From: Oscillospiraceae bacterium
GTDB taxonomy: Bacteria; Bacillota; Clostridia; Oscillospirales; Acutalibacteraceae
Length of the DNA: 61,760 nt
NCBI GenBank assembly: GCA_009784445.1
Contig: WRBQ01000007.1
Coordinates: 1-61,760, forward strand
Reading direction: 5' to 3'
A program made the translations under genes and the position numbers. Numbering within the stretch: the first letter of the stretch is position 1; each line of letters opens with the position of its first letter. The notes below the pieces were generated by a model. That model had not been told where the DNA came from. It was given only the letters and a program-made list of their open reading frames with translations, and did not search any database. Of the stretch, positions 33,922 to 42,477 are shown one piece after another.

Positions 33922-34649
33922 ACAAAATCCGCGTAACCATTTGGCATGAGTTTTTCCACGAGCACACCAACGACGACGTCGCCGCGATGTACCCCGACGG
34001 CATGCACGAGTGCCTTGCCGCCGCCCTGCAAGCCGACGACCTGGAAATCCGCACCGCATGGCTGATGCAAGACGAAGACCACGGTCTGAGCGACGACGTG
34101 CTCAATTCCACCGATGTCATGCTGTGGTGGGGTCACGCCCTGCACGACAACGTGCGCGACGACATTGCCGAAAAAGTGGTGCAACGCGTGCTCAACGGCA
34201 TGGGATTCATCGCCCTGCATTCCGCGCACATGGCCAAGCCCTTTTGCAAGCTCATGGGTCAGCCCTGCAAGCTGCGCTGGCGTTGCGCTAACGAAAAAGC
34301 CATCGTATGGAACGTGCATCCCACCCACCCCATCACACAAGGCGTGCCGCTGCATTTTGAGCTTGAACGCGAGGAAATGTACGGCGAAGTCTTCCAAATT
34401 CCGCAGCCCGACGACCTGCTGTTCATCACTTGGTTTGCCGGCGGCAACGTTTTCCGCGGCGGCTGCACCTTCACCCGCGGGCTGGGTAAAATCTTCTACT
34501 TCCACCCCGGCCACGAAGACTGCCCGTCTTTCCACAACCCAAACGTCATCAAAGTCATCGCCAACAGCATCCGCTGGGCAGCGCCCGGCACGTTAATTGA
34601 TCTCGAAGGCAACAAATCGCAAAAAATGCTGGTAGGTGGCGACGTATGA
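33918..34649 (+). CDS. ThuA-like (trehalose utilisation) protein
   Basis: A 243-residue cytosolic protein of the ThuA family, class I glutamine-amidotransferase-like fold. Visible family segments are VTIWHEFFHE, DVMLWWGH, GFIALHSAH and FHPGHEDCPSF. ThuA proteins take part in disaccharide use, possibly in 3-keto-sugar metabolism; the exact reaction is not settled. It is coupled on both sides by four-base overlaps. Confidence 0.88.
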   Translation: MNKIRVTIWHEFFHEHTNDDVAAMYPDGMHECLAAALQADDLEIRTAWLMQDEDHGLSDDVLNSTDVMLWWGHALHDNVRDDIAEKVVQRVLNGMGFIALHSAHMAKPFCKLMGQPCKLRWRCANEKAIVWNVHPTHPITQGVPLHFELEREEMYGEVFQIPQPDDLLFITWFAGGNVFRGGCTFTRGLGKIFYFHPGHEDCPSFHNPNVIKVIANSIRWAAPGTLIDLEGNKSQKMLVGGDV

Positions 34650-35179
34650 ACGAAACGCTGCAAACGATTCACGCGCGTTATACGTGCCGTGCTTACACGA
34701 ATCAAGTTCCATCGCACGAAGATTTAATAGCCATCGCAAACGCGGCACTCACTTCACCCAGTGCCATGAACCGCCAGCCCTGGCACTTCATCTTGGTGAA
34801 AAACCCGCAGCTTATCGCCGATTTAGAAGCCGCAGGCCTCGCCAAAATCAAAGCCGACCCCGACCAAAACGCCTGGGAGCGCCTGCGCGCACGCGGCGGC
34901 ACGTTATTCTACGGCGCGCCATGCATGCTGGTCATTGCCAGCCAAAACTCAGCGGTAGATTGCGGCATCGCCACGCAAACCGCGGCACTCGCAGCGGCCT
35001 CGCTGGGTATCAACAGCTGTATTTGTGGGCTTGCAGGCATGTGCTACAACGATGAACTCGCTGCCCGCGTCGGCATCCCCGAGGGCTACACCCATGGGCT
35101 AACGCTGCTGCTTGGCTACGCTGAAAAAAACGGCACCCCACGTGAAATTGATCCCACGAAGCTTAACATAGTTGAATAA
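34646..35179 (+). CDS. Nitroreductase-family FMN oxidoreductase
   Basis: A 177-residue flavoprotein with the N-terminal pattern IHARYTCRAYTNQ (R-x-S/T-x-R-x-F-like) and SPSAMNRQPWHFI, both of which contact FMN; a later LGINSCICG segment is also typical. Family members reduce nitro groups, quinones or flavins, or act in cofactor breakdown. It is last in the run beginning with the flavin reductase at 28393 and is followed by a strong terminator. Confidence 0.9.
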   Translation: MNETLQTIHARYTCRAYTNQVPSHEDLIAIANAALTSPSAMNRQPWHFILVKNPQLIADLEAAGLAKIKADPDQNAWERLRARGGTLFYGAPCMLVIASQNSAVDCGIATQTAALAAASLGINSCICGLAGMCYNDELAARVGIPEGYTHGLTLLLGYAEKNGTPREIDPTKLNIVE

Positions 35180-35180
35180 A

Positions 35181-35222
35181 ACAAACCCCCACCACGTGGA
35201 AAGTACGAAGGTGGGGGTTTGT
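35181..35222. terminator. Bidirectional terminator, 13-bp perfect stem
   Basis: ACAAACCCCCACC (35181-35193) pairs perfectly with GGTGGGGGTTTGT (35210-35222) across a 16-base loop. A TGTTTTATTC run on the minus strand and TTTGT on the plus strand fit use by both convergent genes. Confidence 0.82.
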
Positions 35223-35240
35223 ATAAATGGATTGACGTAA

Positions 35241-35272
35241 TCGCGAAGCGGGGAGCCGCACCGCAGGTGCTA
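35241..35272 (-). repeat. Diverged copy of the CACCTGCGGTG / CGCTTCGC repeat
   Basis: On the minus strand, the kinase gene's stop TAG runs directly into CACCTGCGGTGCGGCTCCC and then CGCTTCGCGA. Order of blocks is the same as at 21102 and 44595, with changes in the second block. Confidence 0.55.
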
Positions 35273-36022
35273 GCCGTTGAATTCGATGATGTTGGCCCAG
35301 CGCAGCAGCAGTTCGCGTTCGGCTGGCACGCGTTTCACCAGTTGCGACGCAGCCACGATGGCCAGCCACTTGTTCACGTATTTTTGCTCGGTGCCGTTTT
35401 TTTGGCAGAATAGTTGCAGATAAACTTCGGCCATTTCGGCTTGCCCGGCTAGAACCAAGCGCAGATAGGTGCGCGCAGCGTCGGCGGAGGCACTGCCTTG
35501 CGTGGCGTGCGACCAATCTACCACTACTACGCGGTCATCGGGGGTGATGATTACGTTGCCGGGCGTGAAATCGCCATGGCAAAGCTTGTTGCGCTTGGGC
35601 AAGCCCTGCAACCGGTTGTGCAGCTCGTAGCGCACGGCGGAATCAAGGCCCGACTGATTGATTTTGTCGTGGAATTTATCGCTCAGGTGGCGCAAGCGAT
35701 CAGCTTTGTAGCTGTGCATGTCCATCTGAATATCCACCAGCCGCTCCATGTATTGCGCGGCGTTTTTCGGGTTTTCATCCAGCATGTTTGCCAGAGTGCA
35801 ACCCTCCACGTGGTCCATCACGATAGCCCATTTGCCTTGCACTTTGCACACTTCGTGCAGCGCAGGCACGGGGAACCCCGCGGCCTGCACAATGGCGTGG
35901 TTGTGTGCCTCGTTGAGCACGTCGGCCGCCAAAAACTCTTCGTTCATCACCTTAATCACGCGGTCGCCGTCGCGATAAATGGTCTTGTTGGGGCGCTGGG
36001 CAATCATGTTAGACAGGTTCAT
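35270..36022 (-). CDS. Aminoglycoside phosphotransferase/choline kinase-like protein
   Basis: A 250-residue kinase-fold protein. The catalytic loop is LCHGDFTPGNVII (H-x-D-x-x-x-x-N) and the metal-binding Asp is in VVVDWSHA; an N-terminal VIKVMNEE supplies the ATP-binding lysine. It groups with small APH-like kinases that phosphorylate antibiotics, sugars or other alcohols; true resistance cannot be inferred. Its ribosome binding site (AAAGGA) is supplied by a palindromic repeat at 36031-36066, and its stop abuts another repeat. Confidence 0.82.
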   Translation of the reverse strand: MNLSNMIAQRPNKTIYRDGDRVIKVMNEEFLAADVLNEAHNHAIVQAAGFPVPALHEVCKVQGKWAIVMDHVEGCTLANMLDENPKNAAQYMERLVDIQMDMHSYKADRLRHLSDKFHDKINQSGLDSAVRYELHNRLQGLPKRNKLCHGDFTPGNVIITPDDRVVVVDWSHATQGSASADAARTYLRLVLAGQAEMAEVYLQLFCQKNGTEQKYVNKWLAIVAASQLVKRVPAERELLLRWANIIEFNG

Positions 36023-36030
36023 GAGCAGTC

Positions 36031-36083
36031 CTTTCTTGTTCTTTTTTGCAAAAAAGAACCAAAAAACCTATGCCGCTTCGCGG
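36031..36083 (-). repeat. Palindromic element carrying a ribosome binding site
   Basis: A perfect 22-bp palindrome spans 36038-36059 (half site GTTCTTTTTTG). On the minus strand the order is CCGCGAAGCGG (36073-36083), a T-run ending GGTTC, the palindrome, AAGAACAAGAAAGGA and then the start of the kinase gene about six bases later. A closely similar arrangement precedes murF at 44684-44718. Confidence 0.68.
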
Positions 36084-36117
36084 TGAGTTTTAATGTTAGT
36101 TGAAGAAACAAGCTCCT

Positions 36118-36153
36118 GCCTCCCCCTTGGGGAAGGTGCCCCGCAGGGGGTGG
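36118..36153. repeat. GC-rich inverted-repeat element (CCCCCTTGGGGAAGG type)
   Basis: The segment contains CCCCCTTGGGGAAGG followed by CCCCGCAGGGGGTGG, two self-complementary blocks, in the gap downstream of adhE. It has the look of a REP-like intergenic element. No second copy is present in the window, so the repeat status is inferred. Confidence 0.35.
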
Positions 36154-36165
36154 TGGTGGTAAAAC

Positions 36166-38751
36166 TTACGCGCCGTGATAAGCCTTCCAATATAGCTCTT
36201 TCAGCTCTTCCACCAGCGGGTAGCGCGGGTTGGCGCCGGTGCATTGGTCGTCAAATGCCTGCATGGCCATTTCGTCTAGACTGGCAGCAAAATCTTCTTC
36301 AGTGATGTCATAAGCCTTCACGCTGGATTTGATGTCACAAGCTTTTTTAAGCTCGTCAATGGCAGCGATCAGCGCGTTCACTTTGTCCATGTCGGTTTTG
36401 CCCTTCAAGCAAAGATGGTCAGCCACTTGGGCGTAGCGTGCGATGGCTTGCGGGTATTCATACTGCGAAAATGCGCCCATGCGGGTCGGCACTTCCACGG
36501 CGTTGTAGCGAATTACTTCGTTAATCAGCAGCGCGTTAGCAATGCCGTGCGGCAGGTGATGAAAGCTGCCCAGCTTGTGCGCCATGCTGTGGCAAATGCC
36601 AAGGAATGCGTTGGCAAAGCTCATGCCAGCCATAGTGGCAGCATTGGCCACTTTTTCGCGAGCCTCAGGGTCGGCAGCGCCATTTGCATAGGCACGGGGC
36701 AGGTACTCAAACAGGATTTTCAGCGCGCCCAGCGCAAGCGGGTCGGTGTAATCCGTGGCGCAAATGCTCGCGTAGGCCTCTAGGGCGTGCGTCACTGCGT
36801 CAATGCCCGAAGCAGCCGTCAGACCTTTCGGTGCATGCATCATCAGGTCAGCGTCCACAATGGCCATGTCGGGCATCAGTTCGTAGTCCGCCAAGGGGTA
36901 CTTAATGCCGCTGCTTTCGTCAGTGATTACCGCAAAGGGTGTCACTTCCGAGCCCGTGCCGGCGGTGGTGGGAATAGCGATGAAGTAGGCTTTTTCGCCC
37001 ATTTTCGGGAATCCGCACACGCGCTTGCGAATGTCCATAAAGCGCATGGCAAGATCTAGGAAGTCGGTTTCGGGGTATTCATACAGCACCCACATGATTT
37101 TCGCCGCGTCCATGGGCGAGCCGCCGCCTAGCGCGATAATCACGTCGGGTTCAAAGGCTTTCATCAGCTTCGCACCCTCGCGTGCGCAGTGCAGGGTGGG
37201 GTCGGGTTCAACGTCAAAGAAGGTGGTGTGGGTAATGCCCATGGCATCTAGCTGGTCGGTCACCGCTTTAGTGTAACCATTTTTATACAGGAAATTATCG
37301 GTGACGATCATTGCGCGTTTTTTGCCCAGCACGTTTTTCAGTTCATCCAGTGCCACGGGCAGGCAGCCGCGTTTGATATACACTTTATCGGGGCTTCTGA
37401 ACCAAAGCATGTTTTGTTTCCTTTCGGCCACAGATTTAATGTTGAGCAGTTCTTTCACGCCCACGTTGCCGCTAATGGAGTTGCCGCCCCACGAGCCGCA
37501 GCCCAGTGTGAGCGAAGGTTGCAGCCGGAAGTTATATAAATCGCCAATGCCGCCATGCGACGACGGTGTGTTCACTACCACGCGGCAGGTTTTCATCGCC
37601 GCAGTGTAGTGCTCAAGTTTTTCTTTTTGGTTGGCGGTGTCGATGTAAATGCTTGCCGTGTGACCCAAGCCGCCGTCTTGCACTAGGCGAGCCGCTTTGG
37701 CCGTGGCATCCGCGAAGTCTTTCGCGCGATACATCGCCAGCACAGGGCTGAGTTTTTCGTGGGCAAATTCCTCGCTGGGCTCCACGCTTTCCACTTCGCC
37801 AATGAGGATTTTCGTGCCCGCGGGTGCCTTCACACCGGCCAGCTCTGCGATGGTCACGGCAGATTTACCCACGATATTGGCATTGAGCGCGCCGTTGACC
37901 AAAATGGTTTTGCGCACTTTGTCCGTCTCGGCAGGGTTGAGGAAATAGCAGCCGCGTGCAGCAAACTCTTTTTTCACTTTGTCATACACACTGCTGAGCA
38001 CGATGGCGGCTTGTTCGCTGGCGCAAATCACGCCGTTGTCAAACACCTTGGAGTGAATAATCGAGTTCACTGCCATGATGATGTCCGCGCTGTCGTCAAT
38101 GACGGCGGGCACATTGCCGGCGCCCACGCCAATGGCAGGTTTGCCGCTGCTGTATGCCGCTTTGACCATGCCGGGGCCGCCGGTGGCCAAAATGGCATCG
38201 GCTTCGCGCATCACGTAGTTTGAAAGCTCCAAGCTGGGTTGGTCAATCCAGCCGAACAGTCCTTCAGGTGCACCGGCCTTCACGGCGGCATCGAGGACTA
38301 CTTTTGCAGCTGCGATGGTGCTGCCCTTGGCGCGCGGGTGCGGGCTGATGATGATGCCGTTGCGGGTTTTCAGACACAGCAGTGTTTTGAAAATCGCCGT
38401 GCTAGTTGGGTTGGTGGTGGGAATCACCGCGGCAATCACACCGAGGGGCTCAGCATAGCGACGCATGCCGCCAGAGGCATCTTCGTCAATCAACCCGCAG
38501 GTTTTGGTGTTTTTATAAGCGTTGTACACATATTCGGCGGCATATTGGTTTTTGATGACTTTGTCTTCAAACACGCCCATGCCGGTTTCTTCCACGGCCA
38601 TTTTGGCCAAGGGAATGCGTGCTTGGCCCGCAGCAGCGGCGGCAGCTTGAAAAATTTTATCCACCTGTTCTTGCGAATATGTGGCATATTGTTGTTGTGC
38701 GGCACGCACGCGGTCAAATACGTCGGACAAGGCTTGTACGTTGTCTACCAT
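36166..38751 (-). CDS. adhE: Bifunctional acetaldehyde-CoA/alcohol dehydrogenase
   Basis: An 861-residue fusion, started at ATG 38749-38751 because GGAGGAAT sits upstream; an in-frame ATG six codons earlier would contain that site. Residues about 1-440 are a CoA-acylating aldehyde dehydrogenase with the catalytic cysteine in NGVICASEQ (residue 243). Residues about 450-861 are an iron-dependent alcohol dehydrogenase ([10 protein letters not shown]; metal ligands in [11 protein letters not shown] and HHLPHG). It reduces acetyl-CoA to ethanol and regenerates NAD+ in fermentation; AdhE normally forms filaments (spirosomes). Confidence 0.96.
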   Translation of the reverse strand: MVDNVQALSDVFDRVRAAQQQYATYSQEQVDKIFQAAAAAAGQARIPLAKMAVEETGMGVFEDKVIKNQYAAEYVYNAYKNTKTCGLIDEDASGGMRRYAEPLGVIAAVIPTTNPTSTAIFKTLLCLKTRNGIIISPHPRAKGSTIAAAKVVLDAAVKAGAPEGLFGWIDQPSLELSNYVMREADAILATGGPGMVKAAYSSGKPAIGVGAGNVPAVIDDSADIIMAVNSIIHSKVFDNGVICASEQAAIVLSSVYDKVKKEFAARGCYFLNPAETDKVRKTILVNGALNANIVGKSAVTIAELAGVKAPAGTKILIGEVESVEPSEEFAHEKLSPVLAMYRAKDFADATAKAARLVQDGGLGHTASIYIDTANQKEKLEHYTAAMKTCRVVVNTPSSHGGIGDLYNFRLQPSLTLGCGSWGGNSISGNVGVKELLNIKSVAERKQNMLWFRSPDKVYIKRGCLPVALDELKNVLGKKRAMIVTDNFLYKNGYTKAVTDQLDAMGITHTTFFDVEPDPTLHCAREGAKLMKAFEPDVIIALGGGSPMDAAKIMWVLYEYPETDFLDLAMRFMDIRKRVCGFPKMGEKAYFIAIPTTAGTGSEVTPFAVITDESSGIKYPLADYELMPDMAIVDADLMMHAPKGLTAASGIDAVTHALEAYASICATDYTDPLALGALKILFEYLPRAYANGAADPEAREKVANAATMAGMSFANAFLGICHSMAHKLGSFHHLPHGIANALLINEVIRYNAVEVPTRMGAFSQYEYPQAIARYAQVADHLCLKGKTDMDKVNALIAAIDELKKACDIKSSVKAYDITEEDFAASLDEMAMQAFDDQCTGANPRYPLVEELKELYWKAYHGA

Positions 38752-38791
38752 GGTATGGTATTCCTCCATCTTTCACAATGTAATCCTTATT

Positions 38792-38820
38792 AGTTTAACA
38801 CATTTAAGCGCCAAAGTCAA
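38792..38820 (-). promoter_or_regulatory. Sigma-A promoter of adhE
   Basis: On the minus strand, TTGACT (38815-38820) and TAAACT (38792-38797) are 17 bases apart, 41 bases before the chosen start. I did not find a convincing Rex operator. Confidence 0.65.
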
Positions 38821-38958
38821 CAGCCGAGGCGCGAAAAAAAAAATTCTGCAAACTTGTGCGCTTTGGACAAAACTCGACTTATTTTTTTGTGCAAGGTAAC
38901 GCTTTGCGCCTTTGTTTCATATACTGTTATGCTGAATATGATGAAGGAGGGCTATGCC

Positions 38959-39600
38959 ATGCACATTGTGTTTGTTGCGCTGGAGGCCATGGTGCTCACC
39001 GCCGCGCTTGAAATAGACGCCTTTGCTGCTGCCTTTGCCTACGGCAGCAACAAAATTAAAATTCCTGCCCGTTCGCTGTGTTTAATCAATGTTGTTTGCT
39101 CGGGCGTTTTGACGCTCACGCTGCTGTTGGGCAGTCTCATTAGCGGGTGGCTGCCTGTGGGGCTAGCGGCCGGCATGGGTTTCGCCATTCTATTTTTGCT
39201 GGGGTTTTACAAACTATCCAGCAGCGTGGTGCGCATGATTGTGCAGCGCAACCGCGACTTTTGCCGCGAGTTCAACTTCAACGCTTTTGATCTGAAGTTT
39301 ATCCTGCACTTGTGCGCCAACCCCCAAGCGGCCGATATTGACGGCTCACGCGTGCTCACCATGGGTGAGGCAGCAGCCTTGGCCATTGCGCTTTCCCTCG
39401 ATGGCCTTGCGGTGGGTTTCGGTGCCGCCATGAGCCAAGTGAACAAGCCCGCAGTGATTATCTGCTCGCTGGTGATGGGTTTTGTGGCGCTTTGGCTGGG
39501 CAGTCGTTTGGGCAATGGTGTGGCGAAAAAGTTGCCGTTTAATCTTAGCTGGCTGGGTGGCGCGCTGCTGATGATTCTTGCGGTGGTGGGGTTGTTTTAG
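38959..39600 (+). CDS. ytaF: Sporulation membrane protein YtaF (MntP-like fold)
   Basis: A 213-residue membrane protein started at ATG 38959, eight bases after GGAGG. It has about six helices in two related halves; EIDAFAAAFAYG and SLDGLAVGFGAAM are the paired acidic motifs of the MntP/YtaF superfamily. The long central loop with an NFNAFDLKFILHLCANP segment favours YtaF over the manganese exporter MntP. YtaF genes are mostly found in endospore formers; its transport role is unproven. The upstream 138 bases contain no promoter I would defend. Confidence 0.8.
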   Translation: MHIVFVALEAMVLTAALEIDAFAAAFAYGSNKIKIPARSLCLINVVCSGVLTLTLLLGSLISGWLPVGLAAGMGFAILFLLGFYKLSSSVVRMIVQRNRDFCREFNFNAFDLKFILHLCANPQAADIDGSRVLTMGEAAALAIALSLDGLAVGFGAAMSQVNKPAVIICSLVMGFVALWLGSRLGNGVAKKLPFNLSWLGGALLMILAVVGLF

Positions 39601-39615
39601 GTGGCAAAAAAACTG

Positions 39616-39636
39616 GCGGGGAGCATAGCTCCCCGC
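39616..39636. terminator. Bidirectional terminator between ytaF and the membrane protein gene
   Basis: Perfect 9-bp stem GCGGGGAGC / GCTCCCCGC with a three-base loop; a run of seven Ts on the minus strand and GTTTGGTTT on the plus strand follow. It lies between convergent genes. Confidence 0.82.
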
Positions 39637-39646
39637 GTTTGGTTTA

Positions 39647-40402
39647 TCATGTTTCAGATATGTCTTGTTCATCGTTCGCCACAACAACTAGCTTTGCAAG
39701 TTCGGCGAATGTTTGGTCGCGCAAATTCTTGTCTTCGATTTTGTACGTGAGCATGTTGGCGAAAAAGGCTTGGTTGCTTTTTGATAACTGCCGGTGAAAC
39801 GCAATGGAAGATTTCACCGTTTCGGTGTACATGCGGATGAGCACTGCACCCACAAAATTCACCAAAACACCGCTGATGGTGCCAACGATCATCGGTGTTG
39901 CATCGCCATCACGCAGCACAAATAGGCTCACAGCGATAATGATTGTACCGACCACGATTGCGATAACACCGATCGGGAACATCGCGCGGTAGTGTCCCAA
40001 GTTAATGTCGTAATAGCGTTTTAATTCGCGACGGTGGTTGTTAAACAGTTTTTCGGCACGCAACTCCATGTCGCCGCCGGTCCATTCAGCAAGTTCCAGC
40101 TCCTCTTCCAATCGTAGACGCCGTTCTTGGGTTCTGAAAAACGCTAGGGGAATAAGAGTCAATAGCAGAGAGAGTAAAGTACTGGCAAATAAAGATGAAA
40201 ATGCAAAAGTGATTAAGAAAAAAGGTCTAAATACTTCAGTTCGAATGGTTGCGATGATTGTTAATAAAGCAAGCAAGAAAAAAAGACAACAGAGTAGAGT
40301 GAAAACTTTCCTTCTTGTTTTGAGTCGATCTAGTATTGTTTTTGCTTGATTCATTTCATTTTTCAACGCTTTAATGTGCTCGTCACGCCTTTTTTCGTCC
40401 AT
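39647..40402 (-). CDS. Four-helix membrane protein, possible TRADD-N-associated 2-TM domain
   Basis: A 251-residue protein with a charged coiled-coil-like N-terminus (1-32), two helices (about 33-53 and 60-88), a charged amphipathic linker, two more helices (about 140-165 and 170-192) and a cytosolic tail. The second half (RYYDINLGHY, GVLVNFVGAVLIRMY, then IAFHRQLSKSNQAFFANML) resembles the two-helix membrane domain found with TRADD-N domains in predicted bacterial conflict systems; this match is from memory and uncertain. Its ATG directly abuts the ABC-F stop. Base composition is more A/T-rich than its neighbour's, suggesting acquisition. Confidence 0.6.
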   Translation of the reverse strand: MDEKRRDEHIKALKNEMNQAKTILDRLKTRRKVFTLLCCLFFLLALLTIIATIRTEVFRPFFLITFAFSSLFASTLLSLLLTLIPLAFFRTQERRLRLEEELELAEWTGGDMELRAEKLFNNHRRELKRYYDINLGHYRAMFPIGVIAIVVGTIIIAVSLFVLRDGDATPMIVGTISGVLVNFVGAVLIRMYTETVKSSIAFHRQLSKSNQAFFANMLTYKIEDKNLRDQTFAELAKLVVVANDEQDISET

Positions 40403-42010
40403 CTACTTCTTCCCTTTCTTCGCCGCCATCTCCGCCAAATAAACATCATACCCGCCCTTTTTGTCATACCACTGCCCCGGCGTGGGGTTGATGATACGCG
40501 TGGCCAAGGTCTGTGTGAGCTGGTGGTCGTAGCTGGTGAAGAACACGCTTTCGGGGAACCGCTGCAAGCCCTCGTTGAGCGACTGAATGCTTTCAAGGTC
40601 TAGGTGATTGGTGGGTTCGTCCAGCAGCAGCACGTTGGAACCGCTCAGCATCATTTTAATGAGCATCATGCGCACGCGCTCGCCGCCCGACAGCACCTTG
40701 GCCTTTTTCACGCCCTCTTCGCCGCTAAACAGCAGCCGACCCAGCCAGCCGCGCACATCGCTCTCGAATACGAGATCGCTATAGCGGCGCACCCAGTCCA
40801 CCAGGCTGTCTTCCACACCGTCGAAGTACTGCCCGTTGTCGCTGGGGAAGTAGCTTTGGCTGGTGGTCACGCCCCACTTGATTGTGCCCTCGTCCGGCTC
40901 AATTTCGCCTGCGAGAATCTTAAACAACGTAGTTTTAGCAATGGCATCGCTGCCCACAAAGGCCACTTTTTCACGCGGTAAAATCGTAAACGAGATGTTA
41001 TCGAGCACTTTGCGGCCGGCCACGCTATGGCTGAGGTTGGTGATGATTAGTAGCTCGTTGCCCACTGCGCGCTCGGGCTTGAAGTCCACATAGGGGAATC
41101 GCCGCGTGCTCACGGGCATTTCCTCTGGCTTGATTTTTTCGAGGAGTTTTTTGCGGCTGGTGGCTTGCTTGGATTTACTCGCGTTGGCACTAAAGCGCGC
41201 AATAAAGTCTTGCAGCTCTTTAATTTTCTCTTCGGCTTTTTTGTTTTGCTCGCGCAGCTGCCGCTGTGCAATTTGCGTGTAGCTGTACCAGAAATCATAG
41301 TTGCCCATGAACATGGTGATTTTGCCGAAGTCGATGTCTACCGTGTGGGTGCACACATGGTTGAGGAAGTGACGGTCGTGGCTGACCACAATGATGGTGC
41401 TATTGAGTTCCTGCAAAAAATCTTCCAGCCAGTGAATGGCCTCGATGTCTAGGTGGTTGGTGGGTTCGTCCATCAGCAAAATGTCCGGGTTGCCGAACAA
41501 TGCCTTGGCCAGCAGCACCTTCACCTTGATGTCATTGGGCACATCGGCCATGTTCATGTGGTGGAATTCGTTGGTCACGCTCAGGCCATTCAGCAGAATT
41601 TCGGCGTCGCTTTCGGCGCTCCAGCCCTCAAGCTCTGCATAGGTTTCCCACAGCTCGCTGGAGCGAATGCCGTCTTCGTCGGTCATGTTTTCGCCTTTGG
41701 CGTCAAGCTCTGCCAGTTCGTCCATGACGGATACTAGAGGCTTGTTGCCCAGCAGCACGGTGCGCAGCACGGTTTGGTCGTCATACTTAAAGTGGTCTTG
41801 TTCCAGCACGCTCAGGCGCTCGCCGGGGGTCATGTGTACGTCACCCTTGGTGGGTTCAATTTCGCCGCTCAGAATGCGCAAGAACGTGCTTTTGCCTGCG
41901 CCGTTTGCGCCAATTAGGCCATAGCAGTTACCGCGCGTGAACTGGATGTCCACGTGCTGAAACAGGGTGCGCCCGCCGAACTGCAGGCTGATGTTGTCGG
42001 TTTGAATCAT
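40403..42010 (-). CDS. ABC-F protein, YkpA/YbiT-like
   Basis: A 535-residue cytosolic protein with two ATPase domains and no membrane segments. Walker A 1 is GANGAGKST; Walker B segments are LLMDEPTNHLD and LLLDEPTNHLD; the linker between domains is charged. The first signature (ADVPNDIKVKVLL) and second Walker A (GSDAIAKTT) are degenerate, which I recall as usual for the YkpA/YbiT branch. ABC-F proteins act on the ribosomal E site; some give antibiotic resistance. It sits between an MGMT-like gene (12-base gap) and a membrane protein gene (no gap), all probably cotranscribed. Confidence 0.9.
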   Translation of the reverse strand: MIQTDNISLQFGGRTLFQHVDIQFTRGNCYGLIGANGAGKSTFLRILSGEIEPTKGDVHMTPGERLSVLEQDHFKYDDQTVLRTVLLGNKPLVSVMDELAELDAKGENMTDEDGIRSSELWETYAELEGWSAESDAEILLNGLSVTNEFHHMNMADVPNDIKVKVLLAKALFGNPDILLMDEPTNHLDIEAIHWLEDFLQELNSTIIVVSHDRHFLNHVCTHTVDIDFGKITMFMGNYDFWYSYTQIAQRQLREQNKKAEEKIKELQDFIARFSANASKSKQATSRKKLLEKIKPEEMPVSTRRFPYVDFKPERAVGNELLIITNLSHSVAGRKVLDNISFTILPREKVAFVGSDAIAKTTLFKILAGEIEPDEGTIKWGVTTSQSYFPSDNGQYFDGVEDSLVDWVRRYSDLVFESDVRGWLGRLLFSGEEGVKKAKVLSGGERVRMMLIKMMLSGSNVLLLDEPTNHLDLESIQSLNEGLQRFPESVFFTSYDHQLTQTLATRIINPTPGQWYDKKGGYDVYLAEMAAKKGKK

Positions 42011-42022
42011 GGGGAAACTCCT

Positions 42023-42322
42023 TTATGTTAACCATTGAAATTGCGTTAAATCTACATTGCCATCTGCTGTAAACCCCACGCCCTCGGCCTCCAGCAGGCC
42101 ACACTGCACGTCTTGGCCACCGAAGGCAAAGGCACTGCTGCACTGGCCAAAGCGGTTCACCACGCGGTGGCAGGGAATGTTATCGTCAGGGCAACCGGCC
42201 AATGCCCAGCCCACCTGCCTTGCCATGCGAGGATTTCCCGCCAGCCGGGCAATTTGCCCATAGGTCGCAACTTTGCCTTGCGGAATTTGCTTGACGATTT
42301 CATACACTGCGTTAAAAAACAT
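42023..42322 (-). CDS. MGMT-like single-domain alkyltransferase protein
   Basis: A 99-residue protein with only the DNA-binding/active-site domain of O6-alkylguanine-DNA alkyltransferases: KVATYGQIA, an arginine-finger region and IPCHRVVN with the acceptor cysteine. Alkyltransferase-like proteins lack this cysteine, so catalysis is possible, but the N-terminal domain of Ogt is missing. A full-length Ogt is encoded at 52299-52775. AAGGAG precedes the start and a strong promoter drives it. Confidence 0.85.
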   Translation of the reverse strand: MFFNAVYEIVKQIPQGKVATYGQIARLAGNPRMARQVGWALAGCPDDNIPCHRVVNRFGQCSSAFAFGGQDVQCGLLEAEGVGFTADGNVDLTQFQWLT

Positions 42323-42349
42323 GGTATACTCCTTGCACTTAGCTCATCT

Positions 42350-42378
42350 ATTATACAATACAACGCACACAAGGTCAA
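42350..42378 (-). promoter_or_regulatory. Sigma-A promoter of the MGMT / ABC-F / membrane-protein operon
   Basis: On the minus strand, TTGACC (42373-42378) and TATAAT (42350-42355) are 17 bases apart. It diverges from the promoter at 42408-42436. Confidence 0.75.
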
Positions 42379-42407
42379 GCTTCTTTTGCAAGAAAAACAA
42401 AAAGCCC

Positions 42408-42436
42408 TTGCAATGCGCGCAAAGTTATGGTATAGT
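42408..42436 (+). promoter_or_regulatory. Sigma-A promoter of the secreted protein gene at 42478
   Basis: TTGCAA (42408-42413) and TATAGT (42431-42436) are 17 bases apart; the ATG follows 41 bases later. Confidence 0.7.
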
Positions 42437-42477
42437 AGAGAGAGTATCCCAAAAAAACGAGAAAAGAGGAAAAACAC

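Noticed and set aside
40403-42010. Inactivating mutations in the ABC-F ATPase (degenerate signature and Walker A)
   Set aside because: The same degeneracy is, as far as I recall, usual in the YkpA/YbiT branch, and the frame is intact.
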